Source: Bradyrhizobium mercantei
GTDB lineage: Bacteria; Pseudomonadota; Alphaproteobacteria; Rhizobiales; Xanthobacteraceae
Assembly (NCBI RefSeq): GCF_001982635.1
Contig: NZ_MKFI01000005.1
Location: 665,519-729,518 of the forward strand
Direction: 5' to 3'
DNA length: 64,000 bases
The first letter of the stretch is position 1. The number at the start of each line of letters is the position of its first letter. A model generated the notes under the pieces. It ran no database searches. It had not been told where the DNA came from and worked only from the letters and a program-made list of their open reading frames with translations. Below, piece by piece: positions 42,651 to 52,371 of the stretch. Made by a program: the position numbers and the translations under genes.

Positions 42651-43396
42651 TGACCGATACGAAATCAATTCTGGTGATCGGCGGCAGTTCGGATATCGGG
42701 CACGCGACCGCGCTGCGCTATGCGAAGGAGGGATGGCGCGTGACGCTCGCCGCCCGCGATCTCGAGGCCGCACAGCGTAACGCCGACGATATCAGGACGC
42801 GCAGCGGCGTCGAAACATCGGTTCAGGCGCTGGACCTGCTGCAGGCCGGGCAGCTTGCCGGCTTTGTCGCCGGCCTGTCCACGCTTCCGGACACTGTGGT
42901 GTGCGTCGTCGGGGAGCTCGGCGATCAGCTGCGTGCCCAGACCGATCCCGAGCTTGCGACGACGATCATGCGGACCAACTTCGAGGCACCGAGCCTGTTG
43001 CTCGAACAGTTCGCGCAAGCCTTCGGCGCGCGCGGTTACGGCACGATCGTCGGCGTCAGCTCGGTTGCCGGCGACCGCGGGCGGGCCTCGAACTACTATT
43101 ACGGCGCGGCCAAGGCCGGCTTCTCGCAATTCCTCTCCGGCTTGCGCAACCGCCTGGCGCTGGCGGGCAAGGTCCGCGTCGTCACCGTCAAGCCCGGATT
43201 CGTGCGCACGAAGATGACGGCGCATATGAAACTGCCGGCGCCACTGACCGTCGAGCCGGATCGGGTTGCGGAGGATATCTACCGGGCCGATGTGACCAGG
43301 CCGCGCGACGTGATCTATGTGGCCAGGCGGTTCCGGCTGGTGATGACGATCATTTGCGCGCTGCCGGAGCCGATTTTCAAGCGGATGCGCATCTGA
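42650..43396 (+). CDS. DprE2-like SDR (decaprenylphosphoryl-2-keto-ribose reductase)
   Basis: A 248-residue short-chain dehydrogenase. The cofactor motif is VIGGSSDIGHATA, the catalytic residues lie in GVSSVAG and YYYGAAKAGF, and the end is RRFRLVMTIICALPEPIFKR. This C-terminal hydrophobic helix is typical of DprE2, which works with DprE1 at the membrane to reduce the 2-keto intermediate and complete the ribose-to-arabinose epimerisation. The ATG at 42650 shares its A with the preceding TGA. The 3' end overlaps the convergent GT87 gene by 20 bases. Confidence 0.88.
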   Translation: MTDTKSILVIGGSSDIGHATALRYAKEGWRVTLAARDLEAAQRNADDIRTRSGVETSVQALDLLQAGQLAGFVAGLSTLPDTVVCVVGELGDQLRAQTDPELATTIMRTNFEAPSLLLEQFAQAFGARGYGTIVGVSSVAGDRGRASNYYYGAAKAGFSQFLSGLRNRLALAGKVRVVTVKPGFVRTKMTAHMKLPAPLTVEPDRVAEDIYRADVTRPRDVIYVARRFRLVMTIICALPEPIFKRMRI

Positions 43397-44630
43397 CGCC
43401 GGCGTCGCCAATCGCTTCCGTTCGCGAGCTGCGCAGCAGCAGGATCCCGACAATCAGCGTGATCAGCGGAAGCATCGCAAAGCCGCCGATCGACAGCGCG
43501 CCGAGCGACGCTTCGCCCTGGTGGGGAGCCGCCATCTGTGTCGCCTGCAGGTAGCCGGCCGCGCCGATCGGGATCGGCAAGGCGTAGATGATGCCTCGCT
43601 CCCACTCCCGCGCGCTCGCCAGCAGCGCCGGCAACAACAGCGCAAGGCCAATGCTGAAGATCAGGAAGTCGTAGTCGTAAGCGTAAGGGCTGATGCAGGC
43701 CGACACGATCGCGACGAGGCCGAGGCTGTCGCGTGCCGGCATCCTCCGGTAGGCTGCGATGAGAACCACGGCAAGCGCCAGCACCGCGACGACGCCCTGG
43801 GCGACAAACGATGCCGAGGCGGACATCCCTACGGTTCGCAACGCCGCATAGATCGAGATCATGCGATGCATCGGGTAATTGCCGTGCTCCAGGAACACCG
43901 ACGAATCGCGCACGCTCTGCAGGAATGCGCTCCAGATCCCGATGCCAAAGATCGCCGTGCAGATCGCGGAGCTGATCAGCACGACGGCGGCGGCTGTCGT
44001 CACCACGACCCAGGAACGTCGCAGGACGGCGTAGACCGCGAACGCGATGGCGAGATGCGGCTTGATGACCATGAGGCCAAGGGCGATGCCTGCGAGCATC
44101 GGCCGCTCTTCAAAGAACAGGCAGACCATGCCGATCAGCGCGGCCGTCAGCAGGCCGTTCTGTCCGCATGCCAGCGTGATCCCGATCGTCGGAAAGAACA
44201 CGATGAGCACGAGCACGAAGCTGTTGCCTGCGAGGCGGCGCAGCACGGCGAGGTAGAGCGCGAACGTCGAGGCCGCGAACAACAGATAGGCAATCCCGAC
44301 CGGGATCAGCGCGAACGGTGCCAGCAGCAGGCTGAACTGCGGCGGATAGGTCCACGACATGAAGCCGTCATGTCCGCCCGACGCCTCCTTCTGGATGGCG
44401 ATGAGTTTTGCGAACTGATAGGCCTGATCCACGGTGCCGAGCCACACCAGCTTCGCGGTGATGTAGAAGGCAGCAAAGTCGACCAGCTCGCGGCCATGCC
44501 CGAGCCCCACCTGGGCGAGCCACACCGCCTTGAAGACGATGGCTATGGCCAGAAGCACGAGGATTCCGCGGACGTAAGCGGATCGTTTCGACGTGGTCGA
44601 TTGAATTGCTTCAAGGGTAGTTGCGAACAT
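43377..44630 (-). CDS. GT87-type polyprenyl-phosphate-sugar glycosyltransferase (multi-pass membrane)
   Basis: A 417-residue protein with about ten hydrophobic helices and a GT-C architecture. After the first helix the periplasmic loop has ELVDFAAFYITAKLVW with Asp51, matching the DF-x-x-F/Y motif of family 87 (DUF2029) transferases. YPPQFSLLLAPF and GQNGLLTAALIG follow, both typical. The family uses polyprenyl-phosphate-linked mannose or, in related GT-C enzymes, arabinose as donor on the outer face of the inner membrane. It faces the polyprenyl-phospho-arabinose-type operon tail to tail with a 20-base overlap, so it is the likely user of that donor. The start at ATG 44630 is preferred to the TTG three bases before it. 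Confidence 0.85.
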   Translation of the reverse strand: MFATTLEAIQSTTSKRSAYVRGILVLLAIAIVFKAVWLAQVGLGHGRELVDFAAFYITAKLVWLGTVDQAYQFAKLIAIQKEASGGHDGFMSWTYPPQFSLLLAPFALIPVGIAYLLFAASTFALYLAVLRRLAGNSFVLVLIVFFPTIGITLACGQNGLLTAALIGMVCLFFEERPMLAGIALGLMVIKPHLAIAFAVYAVLRRSWVVVTTAAAVVLISSAICTAIFGIGIWSAFLQSVRDSSVFLEHGNYPMHRMISIYAALRTVGMSASASFVAQGVVAVLALAVVLIAAYRRMPARDSLGLVAIVSACISPYAYDYDFLIFSIGLALLLPALLASAREWERGIIYALPIPIGAAGYLQATQMAAPHQGEASLGALSIGGFAMLPLITLIVGILLLRSSRTEAIGDAGVRCASA

Positions 44631-44824
44631 CAAGCCGGGCCCTGTTTCGGCAATTCAGGCTAGGTCGAATAGGTTAAACAGTCGAAAAATCGGCCGGGGA
44701 GGGTGGTGCCGGAATGGGTGGTATCTTGGTGCCCGGTTCCTGGCGGGCGGCCGGATGCGAGTTTCGCTGGACGCTCCGTCGGCGGCAGTGATAACGGCTG
44801 AGGAGACATCTCTCGACGGATCGC

Positions 44825-45664
44825 ATGCCGAAACCTCCGCCCCCTTCCGCCAATCGCGGGCCCAGCCCATCCCCGGTTCTGCAACGTGCCGTCGCCGCAT
44901 TGCAGATGGGGCAGATCGTCGAAGCCGAGCGGCTGGCGGCCGAGGTCTTGAAGGCCAACCGGAACGATGTCGGTGCGGCCTCGATCCTGGCACGGGCGCT
45001 GATGATCCAGAACCGCAACGCGGAGGCGATCGCGCCGCTCGAGCGCGCCACGCGCCGCGTCGAGGATCCCGGTCTCGAGACCCTGCTCGGCGCGGCGCTC
45101 GGCGGCGCCGGTCGCGGCAACGAGGCGATCGACGTGTTGCGGCGGACCACCGCGCGGCGGCCGCCATACCTTCCCGCATTTCAGGCGCTGGCGGGGCAAT
45201 TGCATGCGGCCGGCCGCATCGACGAGGCGGTTGCCGTCATCGAGAGCGCGCTCGTGCTCGCGCCCGGGAGCCTCGAGTTTCAACTCCTGCTCGCGCAGCT
45301 GCTGCCCCAGCGTAACGAGCGCGGCCGCGCGCGCGAGATTCTGGAGAAGCTGCGCATGGCCGCGCCGGGACATCCCGATGTGCTGGCCGCACTCGCACGC
45401 GTGCTGCTGCTCGATGGCGAGTATGCAGCCGCGGCGGATCTCTACCGCCAGGTCGTGGCGCAGCGCCCCGACGATCCCCTGATGCGTCTCAGCTTCTCCG
45501 CCAGCCTTCTGGAAATGGGCGACCGCGCCGCCGGCGAAGCCAATTTGCGTCTGGCGTTGCGCGGCCGGCCGCAAATGATCGGCCGCACCACGGCCGCGCT
45601 GATCATGTCATCGCATGGCCGCTTCTTCTTCCGTCGCAGCGCGTTTGCCAAGTTTCTGAGCTAG
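44825..45664 (+). CDS. Tetratricopeptide repeat protein
   Basis: A 279-residue soluble protein of helical repeats. The TPR pattern is visible as ALQMGQIVEAERLAAEVLKA, ALMIQNRNAEAIAPLERATR, LHAAGRIDEAVAVIESALVL and LLLDGEYAAAADLYRQVVAQ. It has no signal peptide (an N-terminal Pro-rich stretch instead). Such proteins mediate protein contacts; the partner is unknown. It is divergent from the GT87 gene, which leaves open a link to glycan assembly. The end has the odd sequence SSHGRFFFRRSAFAKFLS, which may be a diverged tail. Confidence 0.85.
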   Translation: MPKPPPPSANRGPSPSPVLQRAVAALQMGQIVEAERLAAEVLKANRNDVGAASILARALMIQNRNAEAIAPLERATRRVEDPGLETLLGAALGGAGRGNEAIDVLRRTTARRPPYLPAFQALAGQLHAAGRIDEAVAVIESALVLAPGSLEFQLLLAQLLPQRNERGRAREILEKLRMAAPGHPDVLAALARVLLLDGEYAAAADLYRQVVAQRPDDPLMRLSFSASLLEMGDRAAGEANLRLALRGRPQMIGRTTAALIMSSHGRFFFRRSAFAKFLS

Positions 45665-45710
45665 CGCGGTCGAGCGAAGCAGGCGGCCGACGGCCGCGCC
45701 ACGCACTTGC

Positions 45711-45833
45711 CGTCGTCCCTGCGAAAGCAGGGACCCATAACCACGAACGGTCATTGTTACACGACGCTGGAACGACGAGTCCCGTTCACAACATCCGCCG
45801 CGGCGTATGGGTCCCTGCTTTCGCAGGGACGAC
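45711..45833. repeat. Intergenic inverted repeat (GTCCCTGC...GCAGGGAC family)
   Basis: The left end CGTCGTCCCTGCGAAAGCAG runs into GGACCCATAACCAC. The right end GTATGGGTCCCTGCTTTCGC runs into AGGGACGAC. It is the same family as 3542-3665 and 19391-19508. Confidence 0.75.
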
Positions 45834-45908
45834 AAGCGGTGGGAGTTTTGTCCCCACCGACACCCGTCCACGGGTGCGCCGCCAGGCCTCCCGCACGCCC
45901 GATCTACG

Positions 45909-46622
45909 CTACGTCCGGAACTGGCGGCGATAGAGTCCCGGTTCGCGGGCCATCCTGTTGGACAATTCCTGGGCGCGCGATGTTTCGTCCGGCGTCATCG
46001 CCGCAGTCTGCGCGACCCAGTTTTCGCGCTTCACCGGGAAGCACTGCGCGACCGGAGTGCCCTTGGGCAAGACGCCGTTGAAATTGGTGTCGTGCCAGCG
46101 CGCCGGGAAATGCACCCAGCTGTCATGAAACAGATCGCAATCGACCATTCCGGTCAGCGTGGTGAACGGCAGGTCGAACCGATTGACCGGATGGGTGAAG
46201 AACAGCGAGTAGCCCGCCGGCGCCTCGATGGTCCACAGATTGACGAACTTGATGACGAAGCGGTCGGCCTCGAACAGCGGTGAGCCGACCACCTGGCTTT
46301 CGTCGTGGAAGCCGACCGGCGAGCGCGGGAATTCGAGCGCGCCTCCGGCCGGAAGGTCGTTGTCCCACGTGATCTCGCCGTTCTCGACCTTGAGATCGCA
46401 GACCAGCGGCATCAGGAAACCCGATGTCATCGCATCGACGAATGGCGGGCAGCGCTTGACGGTATCTTCCTCGCGATTGCTCATCGTGTTGAAGGCCTGC
46501 GTCGGCATCGCCTTGAGCCATCCGGGAAGACCCATTGACGCAGGCACCGGCGGCGGAATCTTGCCTTCAAGCTCCGCCGGGCAGCGGAATTTGATGGTTA
46601 TCGCTTCGTTGTTGTTGGACAC
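45909..46622 (-). CDS. Hypothetical protein, 237 aa
   Basis: No signal peptide or membrane helix is seen. It starts at GTG 46622 (VSNNNEAITIKFRCP), with AAGGGC upstream. Distinct blocks are PVPASMGLPGWLKAMPTQAF, KRCPPFVDAMTSGFLMPL, GFHDESQV, FVIKFVNLWTIEAPAGYSLF and FPARWHDTNFNGVLPKGTPV. The W/H/N/F pattern is like that of conserved proteins found next to secondary-metabolite or viral-type genes, for which I know no assigned reaction. A gap of about 320 bases separates it from the divergent aspA gene. Confidence 0.75.
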   Translation of the reverse strand: MSNNNEAITIKFRCPAELEGKIPPPVPASMGLPGWLKAMPTQAFNTMSNREEDTVKRCPPFVDAMTSGFLMPLVCDLKVENGEITWDNDLPAGGALEFPRSPVGFHDESQVVGSPLFEADRFVIKFVNLWTIEAPAGYSLFFTHPVNRFDLPFTTLTGMVDCDLFHDSWVHFPARWHDTNFNGVLPKGTPVAQCFPVKRENWVAQTAAMTPDETSRAQELSNRMAREPGLYRRQFRT

Positions 46623-46944
46623 GGCTTTGGCCCTTGGTTCGTTCGGTGTCGGCAGCGCCCTTGCGCCAGTCGATGCTGCTCTAGCATGCGATGACGGGGC
46701 GGAGAAAGCAGCCGCATCGGTCGCGGGGCTGACTGCGGTATGGAGCTATAAGTTGTTGTTATCATGACGGATAAGGCAAGCCCTCGATTCCCGGTGCGGC
46801 GCGGATGCCGATCCTGTTTTGAGGCGTCTTTCGGTTCGCCGGTGTGCAAGACTTTGCCGATAGGCATTGGCTTTCGATGGCTGTCGGGCGCATCATGGCT
46901 GCTGTCGCTGACGACAAGGTTTGCAGCAGGTAACGGAGGGACCG
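46623..46944. other. 322-bp divergent intergenic region before aspA
   Basis: No gene is seen. The purine-rich GGAGGGACCG before ATG 46945 belongs to aspA. The rest must hold promoters for aspA and the hypothetical gene, but I find no clear palindrome. Confidence 0.4.
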
Positions 46945-48489
<1,545 letters not shown>

Positions 48490-48597
48490 GAGCAGGCGCC
48501 ACGGAGCGCGAGGCCGGACACACGAACCTGCGATTCGTCGTGCTCGGGCTTGTCGCGGGCGTCCACGCCTTCAATGTCGCTTGCGCAAAAGACGTGG

Positions 48598-48620
48598 ATG
48601 GCCGGGCCAAGCCCGGCCAT
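48598..48620. terminator. Hairpin between convergent aspA and cytochrome genes
   Basis: ATGGCCGGG, loop CCAAG, then CCCGGCCAT. There is no T-run on the plus-strand side, so it may be a repeat-derived hairpin rather than an efficient intrinsic terminator. Confidence 0.4.
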
Positions 48621-48645
48621 GACGGTATGTGTTGATCACCGACGG

Positions 48646-50478
48646 CTACAGCGTCTTGATGAACTCGATCAGGGCGCGACGCTCGTCCTTGCTAAGCCCC
48701 GGTCCGATCACGCCGGGGCCCTTCTCGTCCGAGAATTCGTGGCCGGCATTGCTGTTGCCGCGCTTGGTGGTGTCGAGCGCGAAGACGTTCTTGATCTTGT
48801 TCGAGAAGTATCCGAGATCCTTCGGATCATACTCGCGACCGCCGAGATAGACCATCGAGGGACGCTCCTTCACCGGCGACAGCAGCGCGTAGATGGTCGG
48901 CACCGACCCGTTGTGCAGGTAGGGCGGCGTCGCCCAGATGCCGTTGAGTGGCCGGACCTTGTAGGCGAGCGGCGCCTGGATCTCGTTGGGCCGGTAGCCG
49001 TTGATGCGCTTGCGATCCTCGGACGGGATCTTGTTCTGGTCGTACCAGTAGTCGACGGTCTTCTCGACGAGCTCGCCGAGCGCCGGCCCAAAGCTGCCGT
49101 CCTTGATCTTCAGATTAGCCGGCGTTTCGACCGTGCGGCTCGCAAGGCCTTCGGCCTGCGCGCTGTCGGTACCGATATGACTGATCGGAATCATCTCGAC
49201 GTCGAGCAGCATCTGGCCGGCGTCGTTCTTGATCCAGCGCTTGTCGTCCTCGAACAGCGCTAAGGCGTCGCCCGGCGGGAGCGCTTTGCTGTTGATCGCC
49301 GGGCCGTGGCAACCCTTGCAATGCGTGTTGTAGAGTCTGCCGCCCTCCGTCGCGAGAGGCATGTTGATCTGCCCCAGGATGTTCTCGGGCCATTTCGGCG
49401 ATGCCAAGCCGTCAAAGCCTTTCGTCTTGCTGGGCGGCTCGCCGGCGATCATCCGTTCCATCTCGTGCAGCACGTCGATCCGCGCGCTCGACTTGAACAG
49501 GCCCTTGGACTCGTCGAGCAGATTGAGCTCGGCGCTGACGCCGAGCGCCTCGCCGGCATTGCGCACCATCGGCTGCATGATCGAGCCGTCATACTGCACC
49601 CAGCTGAACCACGGCGCGTTCCAGATCCGCGGGAAATGCACCGGCGCCGAATGCGAGGCGTAGTTGTTCGGATTGTTCAGGTCGATCGAGAACACCTGGT
49701 TGCCGATCCGGTTGAGCGCGTCGAGCCGCGCATAGCCCTCCACGACGCTGTTGGCGGCGACCTTGTTCTCCAGCGCATTGATATTGGCGTACTGCTTCAG
49801 CACCAGATCGAGCTGGCCGCGCAGCGCCATGCGCTCGTCGACGGTCGAATCCTTGCCGAGGATCTCGTCGGCGAAGCGCGCGAAGCGGCCCGGCCAGAAC
49901 CGCGTCAGCAGCAGCGAGACGCCGACGCCCTTCTGGAACTCGAACAGATTGGTATTGGCCGGCCCGCCGTCGATCACGATCTCGGTGCCACGAAAGGTGA
50001 AGCTTCCGGTGTGGCAGGCCGCGCAGGTCAGCCCGACCCCGGTCATGTCGGCCTTGCTGTGCGGGTTACGCCACGGCGCGCCGTTGGCATCGGCCATCGG
50101 GCCGCCCTGCGCAAAGCCGATCGGCAGCGCATCGGGCTTGCCCGGGATCACGGTGTCGGGAATAAAGCCGAAGCGGCCGAGATAATTGGTCTCGCTGAGC
50201 TTTGGCGCCGCCGTGAACGGCGGCCAGATCGTCGGCTGCTCCAGCGCCATGAACCATTCATGGGGAATGCCGAAGGTCCGCGTGCCCTGGTCGGCGTGGT
50301 AGAACCAGCGCAGCTGCTCGGCGCTGACGTTTTGATCCAGCCACACGGTCTTGGCCGGCGGCTGGTAGTCGACGACCTTGACGCGGAAGCCGCTCACGAC
50401 AGTCTCGAGATCGTCCTTGAAGTAGAGGACGCCGGCGACAATCAGCAGTCCGATGATAAAAATCGTCTTGCGAGGCAT
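48646..50478 (-). CDS. Large di-heme c-type cytochrome (RoxA-like/CCP-related)
   Basis: A 610-residue exported di-heme protein. An N-terminal membrane segment (IFIIGLLIVAGVLYF) anchors or exports it. Heme sites are TCAACHTGSF at about residue 175 and HCKGCHGPAI at about 400. NAPWFSWVQYDGSIMQPM and LNGIWATPPYLHNGSVPTIY are recognisable blocks of the large di-heme family that includes RoxA-like oxygenases and peroxidase-like proteins. Peroxidase or oxygenase activity cannot be decided from the sequence. ATG 50478 is preferred to the frame start at 50514. It is convergent with aspA. Confidence 0.85.
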   Translation of the reverse strand: MPRKTIFIIGLLIVAGVLYFKDDLETVVSGFRVKVVDYQPPAKTVWLDQNVSAEQLRWFYHADQGTRTFGIPHEWFMALEQPTIWPPFTAAPKLSETNYLGRFGFIPDTVIPGKPDALPIGFAQGGPMADANGAPWRNPHSKADMTGVGLTCAACHTGSFTFRGTEIVIDGGPANTNLFEFQKGVGVSLLLTRFWPGRFARFADEILGKDSTVDERMALRGQLDLVLKQYANINALENKVAANSVVEGYARLDALNRIGNQVFSIDLNNPNNYASHSAPVHFPRIWNAPWFSWVQYDGSIMQPMVRNAGEALGVSAELNLLDESKGLFKSSARIDVLHEMERMIAGEPPSKTKGFDGLASPKWPENILGQINMPLATEGGRLYNTHCKGCHGPAINSKALPPGDALALFEDDKRWIKNDAGQMLLDVEMIPISHIGTDSAQAEGLASRTVETPANLKIKDGSFGPALGELVEKTVDYWYDQNKIPSEDRKRINGYRPNEIQAPLAYKVRPLNGIWATPPYLHNGSVPTIYALLSPVKERPSMVYLGGREYDPKDLGYFSNKIKNVFALDTTKRGNSNAGHEFSDEKGPGVIGPGLSKDERRALIEFIKTL

Positions 50479-50730
50479 GCCCCATCCCCCAAATTCGCGG
50501 TACCTGCGCGTCATATTGTTGAGATCTTAAGAATCGCCAAAACAGGTTCGCGCTAAGCGTGTATCACGATGTGCGCCATCCTACAGTGGCGGCGCTGGGT
50601 CTACCAACGGAAATGTTGCAAAGGAAACCTGGATTGGCTGTGAGCCAGTTCACTTGCGGCGCGGCGGCATTTGCGCGCATCGAAGCCTGAGGCTAGAAAT
50701 AGCGGCGCAACAATTCTTCGAGATGTCATC

Positions 50731-51408
50731 TTGAACGCGTCAGCTGCACAACCGCTCACGATCGCCGTCTCGGATAGCACGGTGTCCGCGCTGCTGCTGC
50801 GACCGGCGCAGGCCCGTAGCGCCTATGTGTTCGCCCATGGCGCCGGTGCCGGCATGACGCATCCGTCGATGGCCGAGATCGCCGAGGGGTTGGCGGAGCG
50901 CGGTATCGCGACCTTGCGTTATCAGTTTCCCTACATGGAGAAGGGCAGCAAGCGGCCCGATCCTCCTGCGGTTGCGCAGGCGACGGTGCGCGCCGCGGTG
51001 GCGGAGACCTCACGTCATTGCGGCGACCTGCCGCTGTTCGCCGGCGGAAAATCGTTCGGCGGTCGCATGACCTCGCAGGCGCAGGCGAAAACGCCGCTCG
51101 CCGGCGTGCGCGGACTGGCATTTCTCGGCTTCCCTTTGCATCCCGCCGGCACTCCGGCGAGCGAGCGGGCCAAGCATCTCGCCGAGGTCGAGATCCCGAT
51201 GCTGTTCCTGCAGGGCACGCGCGACGCGCTGGCCGAGCTCGATCTGCTCGAACCCGTCGTGAAGGGGCTCGGCGCGCGCGCGACCTTGCATCTGGTACGG
51301 GAGGCCGACCATTCCTTCCATGTTCTCAAGCGTTCCGGCCGCAACGATCGCGAGGTGATGGCCGAGGTGCTCGATGCGTTCGCGGCCTGGGTCGCGAAGC
51401 ATTCGTGA
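50731..51408 (+). CDS. Alpha/beta-fold hydrolase (Tex30/KANL3-like)
   Basis: A 225-residue alpha/beta hydrolase of the dienelactone-like fold. The oxyanion region is FAHGAGAGMTHP, the nucleophile elbow GGKSFGGR (Ser), the acid segment LQGTRDALAEL and the His segment READHSFHV. Substrate unknown; family members are small esterase-like proteins. The start is uncertain: the frame begins with TTG 50671, while TTG 50731 with a GAGATG site gives the shorter, family-like protein and is used here. Confidence 0.8.
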   Translation: MNASAAQPLTIAVSDSTVSALLLRPAQARSAYVFAHGAGAGMTHPSMAEIAEGLAERGIATLRYQFPYMEKGSKRPDPPAVAQATVRAAVAETSRHCGDLPLFAGGKSFGGRMTSQAQAKTPLAGVRGLAFLGFPLHPAGTPASERAKHLAEVEIPMLFLQGTRDALAELDLLEPVVKGLGARATLHLVREADHSFHVLKRSGRNDREVMAEVLDAFAAWVAKHS

Positions 51409-51421
51409 GCAGGTCGCATCC

Positions 51422-51505
51422 GTAGCCCGGATGAACGAAGCGACATCCGGGGCCTGCATGCCGGGTGACGCCAGTCCCGGATATCGCTCCGCTCATCCGG
51501 GCAAC
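51422..51505. repeat. Intergenic inverted repeat (GTAGCCCGGATGA type)
   Basis: GTAGCCCGGATGAACGAAGC with GACATCCGGG at the left matches CCCGGATATCGCTCCGCTCA and TCCGGGCAAC at the right, with mismatches. The sequence GTCGCTCCTCGCAATGACGA just downstream (about 51524-51543) is a fragment of the other repeat family seen at 15367-15449. Confidence 0.65.
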
Positions 51506-51552
51506 GCGTCAACTGCGAAACAGTGTCGCTCCTCGCAATGACGATGGAGCCG

Positions 51553-52332
51553 TCACGACGCCGCGCCGCCGTAGATGCGGTCGCGCAGGCGGCGCATGCC
51601 GGACAGCCAGCGGTCTCGATTGGTGGCCTTGCGCTGCATGTATTCCTGCACCTGCGGATGCGAGAGAATCAGGAAGCGCTCTTCAACCATCGCCTCGATC
51701 ACCATCCGCGCGACCTCGCCCGGCTGCAGCACGCCGTCGACGCGCGCCGCGCTCGGGCCCGGCGTGGTCATGCCGGTCTGCACCGATTGCGGACAGAGCA
51801 CGGAGACGCGGATGCCGCGATCGCCATACTGAATGGCGAGATGCTCGGCGAGCGCGACCGCGGCATTCTTGGTCACGCCGTAAGGCATCGAGTTCAGCGA
51901 GGCCAATAACCCCGCGGCCGATGCGGTGTTGATGAGATAGCCGGAGCCGCGCGCGAGCATGCCGGGCACCAGCGCGCGAGCCGCGAACACGTGGCTCATC
52001 ACATGCACGCGCCAGCTCACATCCCAGTCGGCGTCCGACGCGGTCTCCTGTCCCTTGCGCGACAGCCCGGCATTGGAGAAGAACACGTCGACCGGGCCAT
52101 ACTTGTCCTCGGCCGCGGCGATCAGCGCCTTGATGTCCTCCTCGAGCCCGACATCGGCGGTGACTGCAAGTCCGTCGATATCGCCGGCGACGCTGGCGAG
52201 CCGGTCGCGCGAGGTCTTGAGGTCTGCGACCACGACGCCGCGCGCGCCCGCCTCGGCATAGGCCCGCGCCACTGCCTCGCCGATCCCGCTGGCGCCGCCG
52301 GTGACGATGCAGACCTTGTCCTTGACTTGCAT
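51553..52332 (-). CDS. Short-chain dehydrogenase/reductase (SDR)
   Basis: A 259-residue classical SDR. The cofactor motif is VTGGASGIGEAVA, then FFSNAGLSRKGQ, NTASAAG (Ser/Thr) and PYGVTKNAAVA with Tyr and Lys. The C-terminus RKATNRDRWLSGMRRLRDRI is basic and not typical of beta-ketoacyl reductases. It lies 39 bases downstream of the ketopantoate-reductase-like gene on the same strand, so the two may be co-transcribed. The substrate is unknown. Confidence 0.92.
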   Translation of the reverse strand: MQVKDKVCIVTGGASGIGEAVARAYAEAGARGVVVADLKTSRDRLASVAGDIDGLAVTADVGLEEDIKALIAAAEDKYGPVDVFFSNAGLSRKGQETASDADWDVSWRVHVMSHVFAARALVPGMLARGSGYLINTASAAGLLASLNSMPYGVTKNAAVALAEHLAIQYGDRGIRVSVLCPQSVQTGMTTPGPSAARVDGVLQPGEVARMVIEAMVEERFLILSHPQVQEYMQRKATNRDRWLSGMRRLRDRIYGGAAS

Positions 52333-52371
52333 GGTTCGATATCCCTGCTTGTTGTCGTGGTGTCCGGATTG

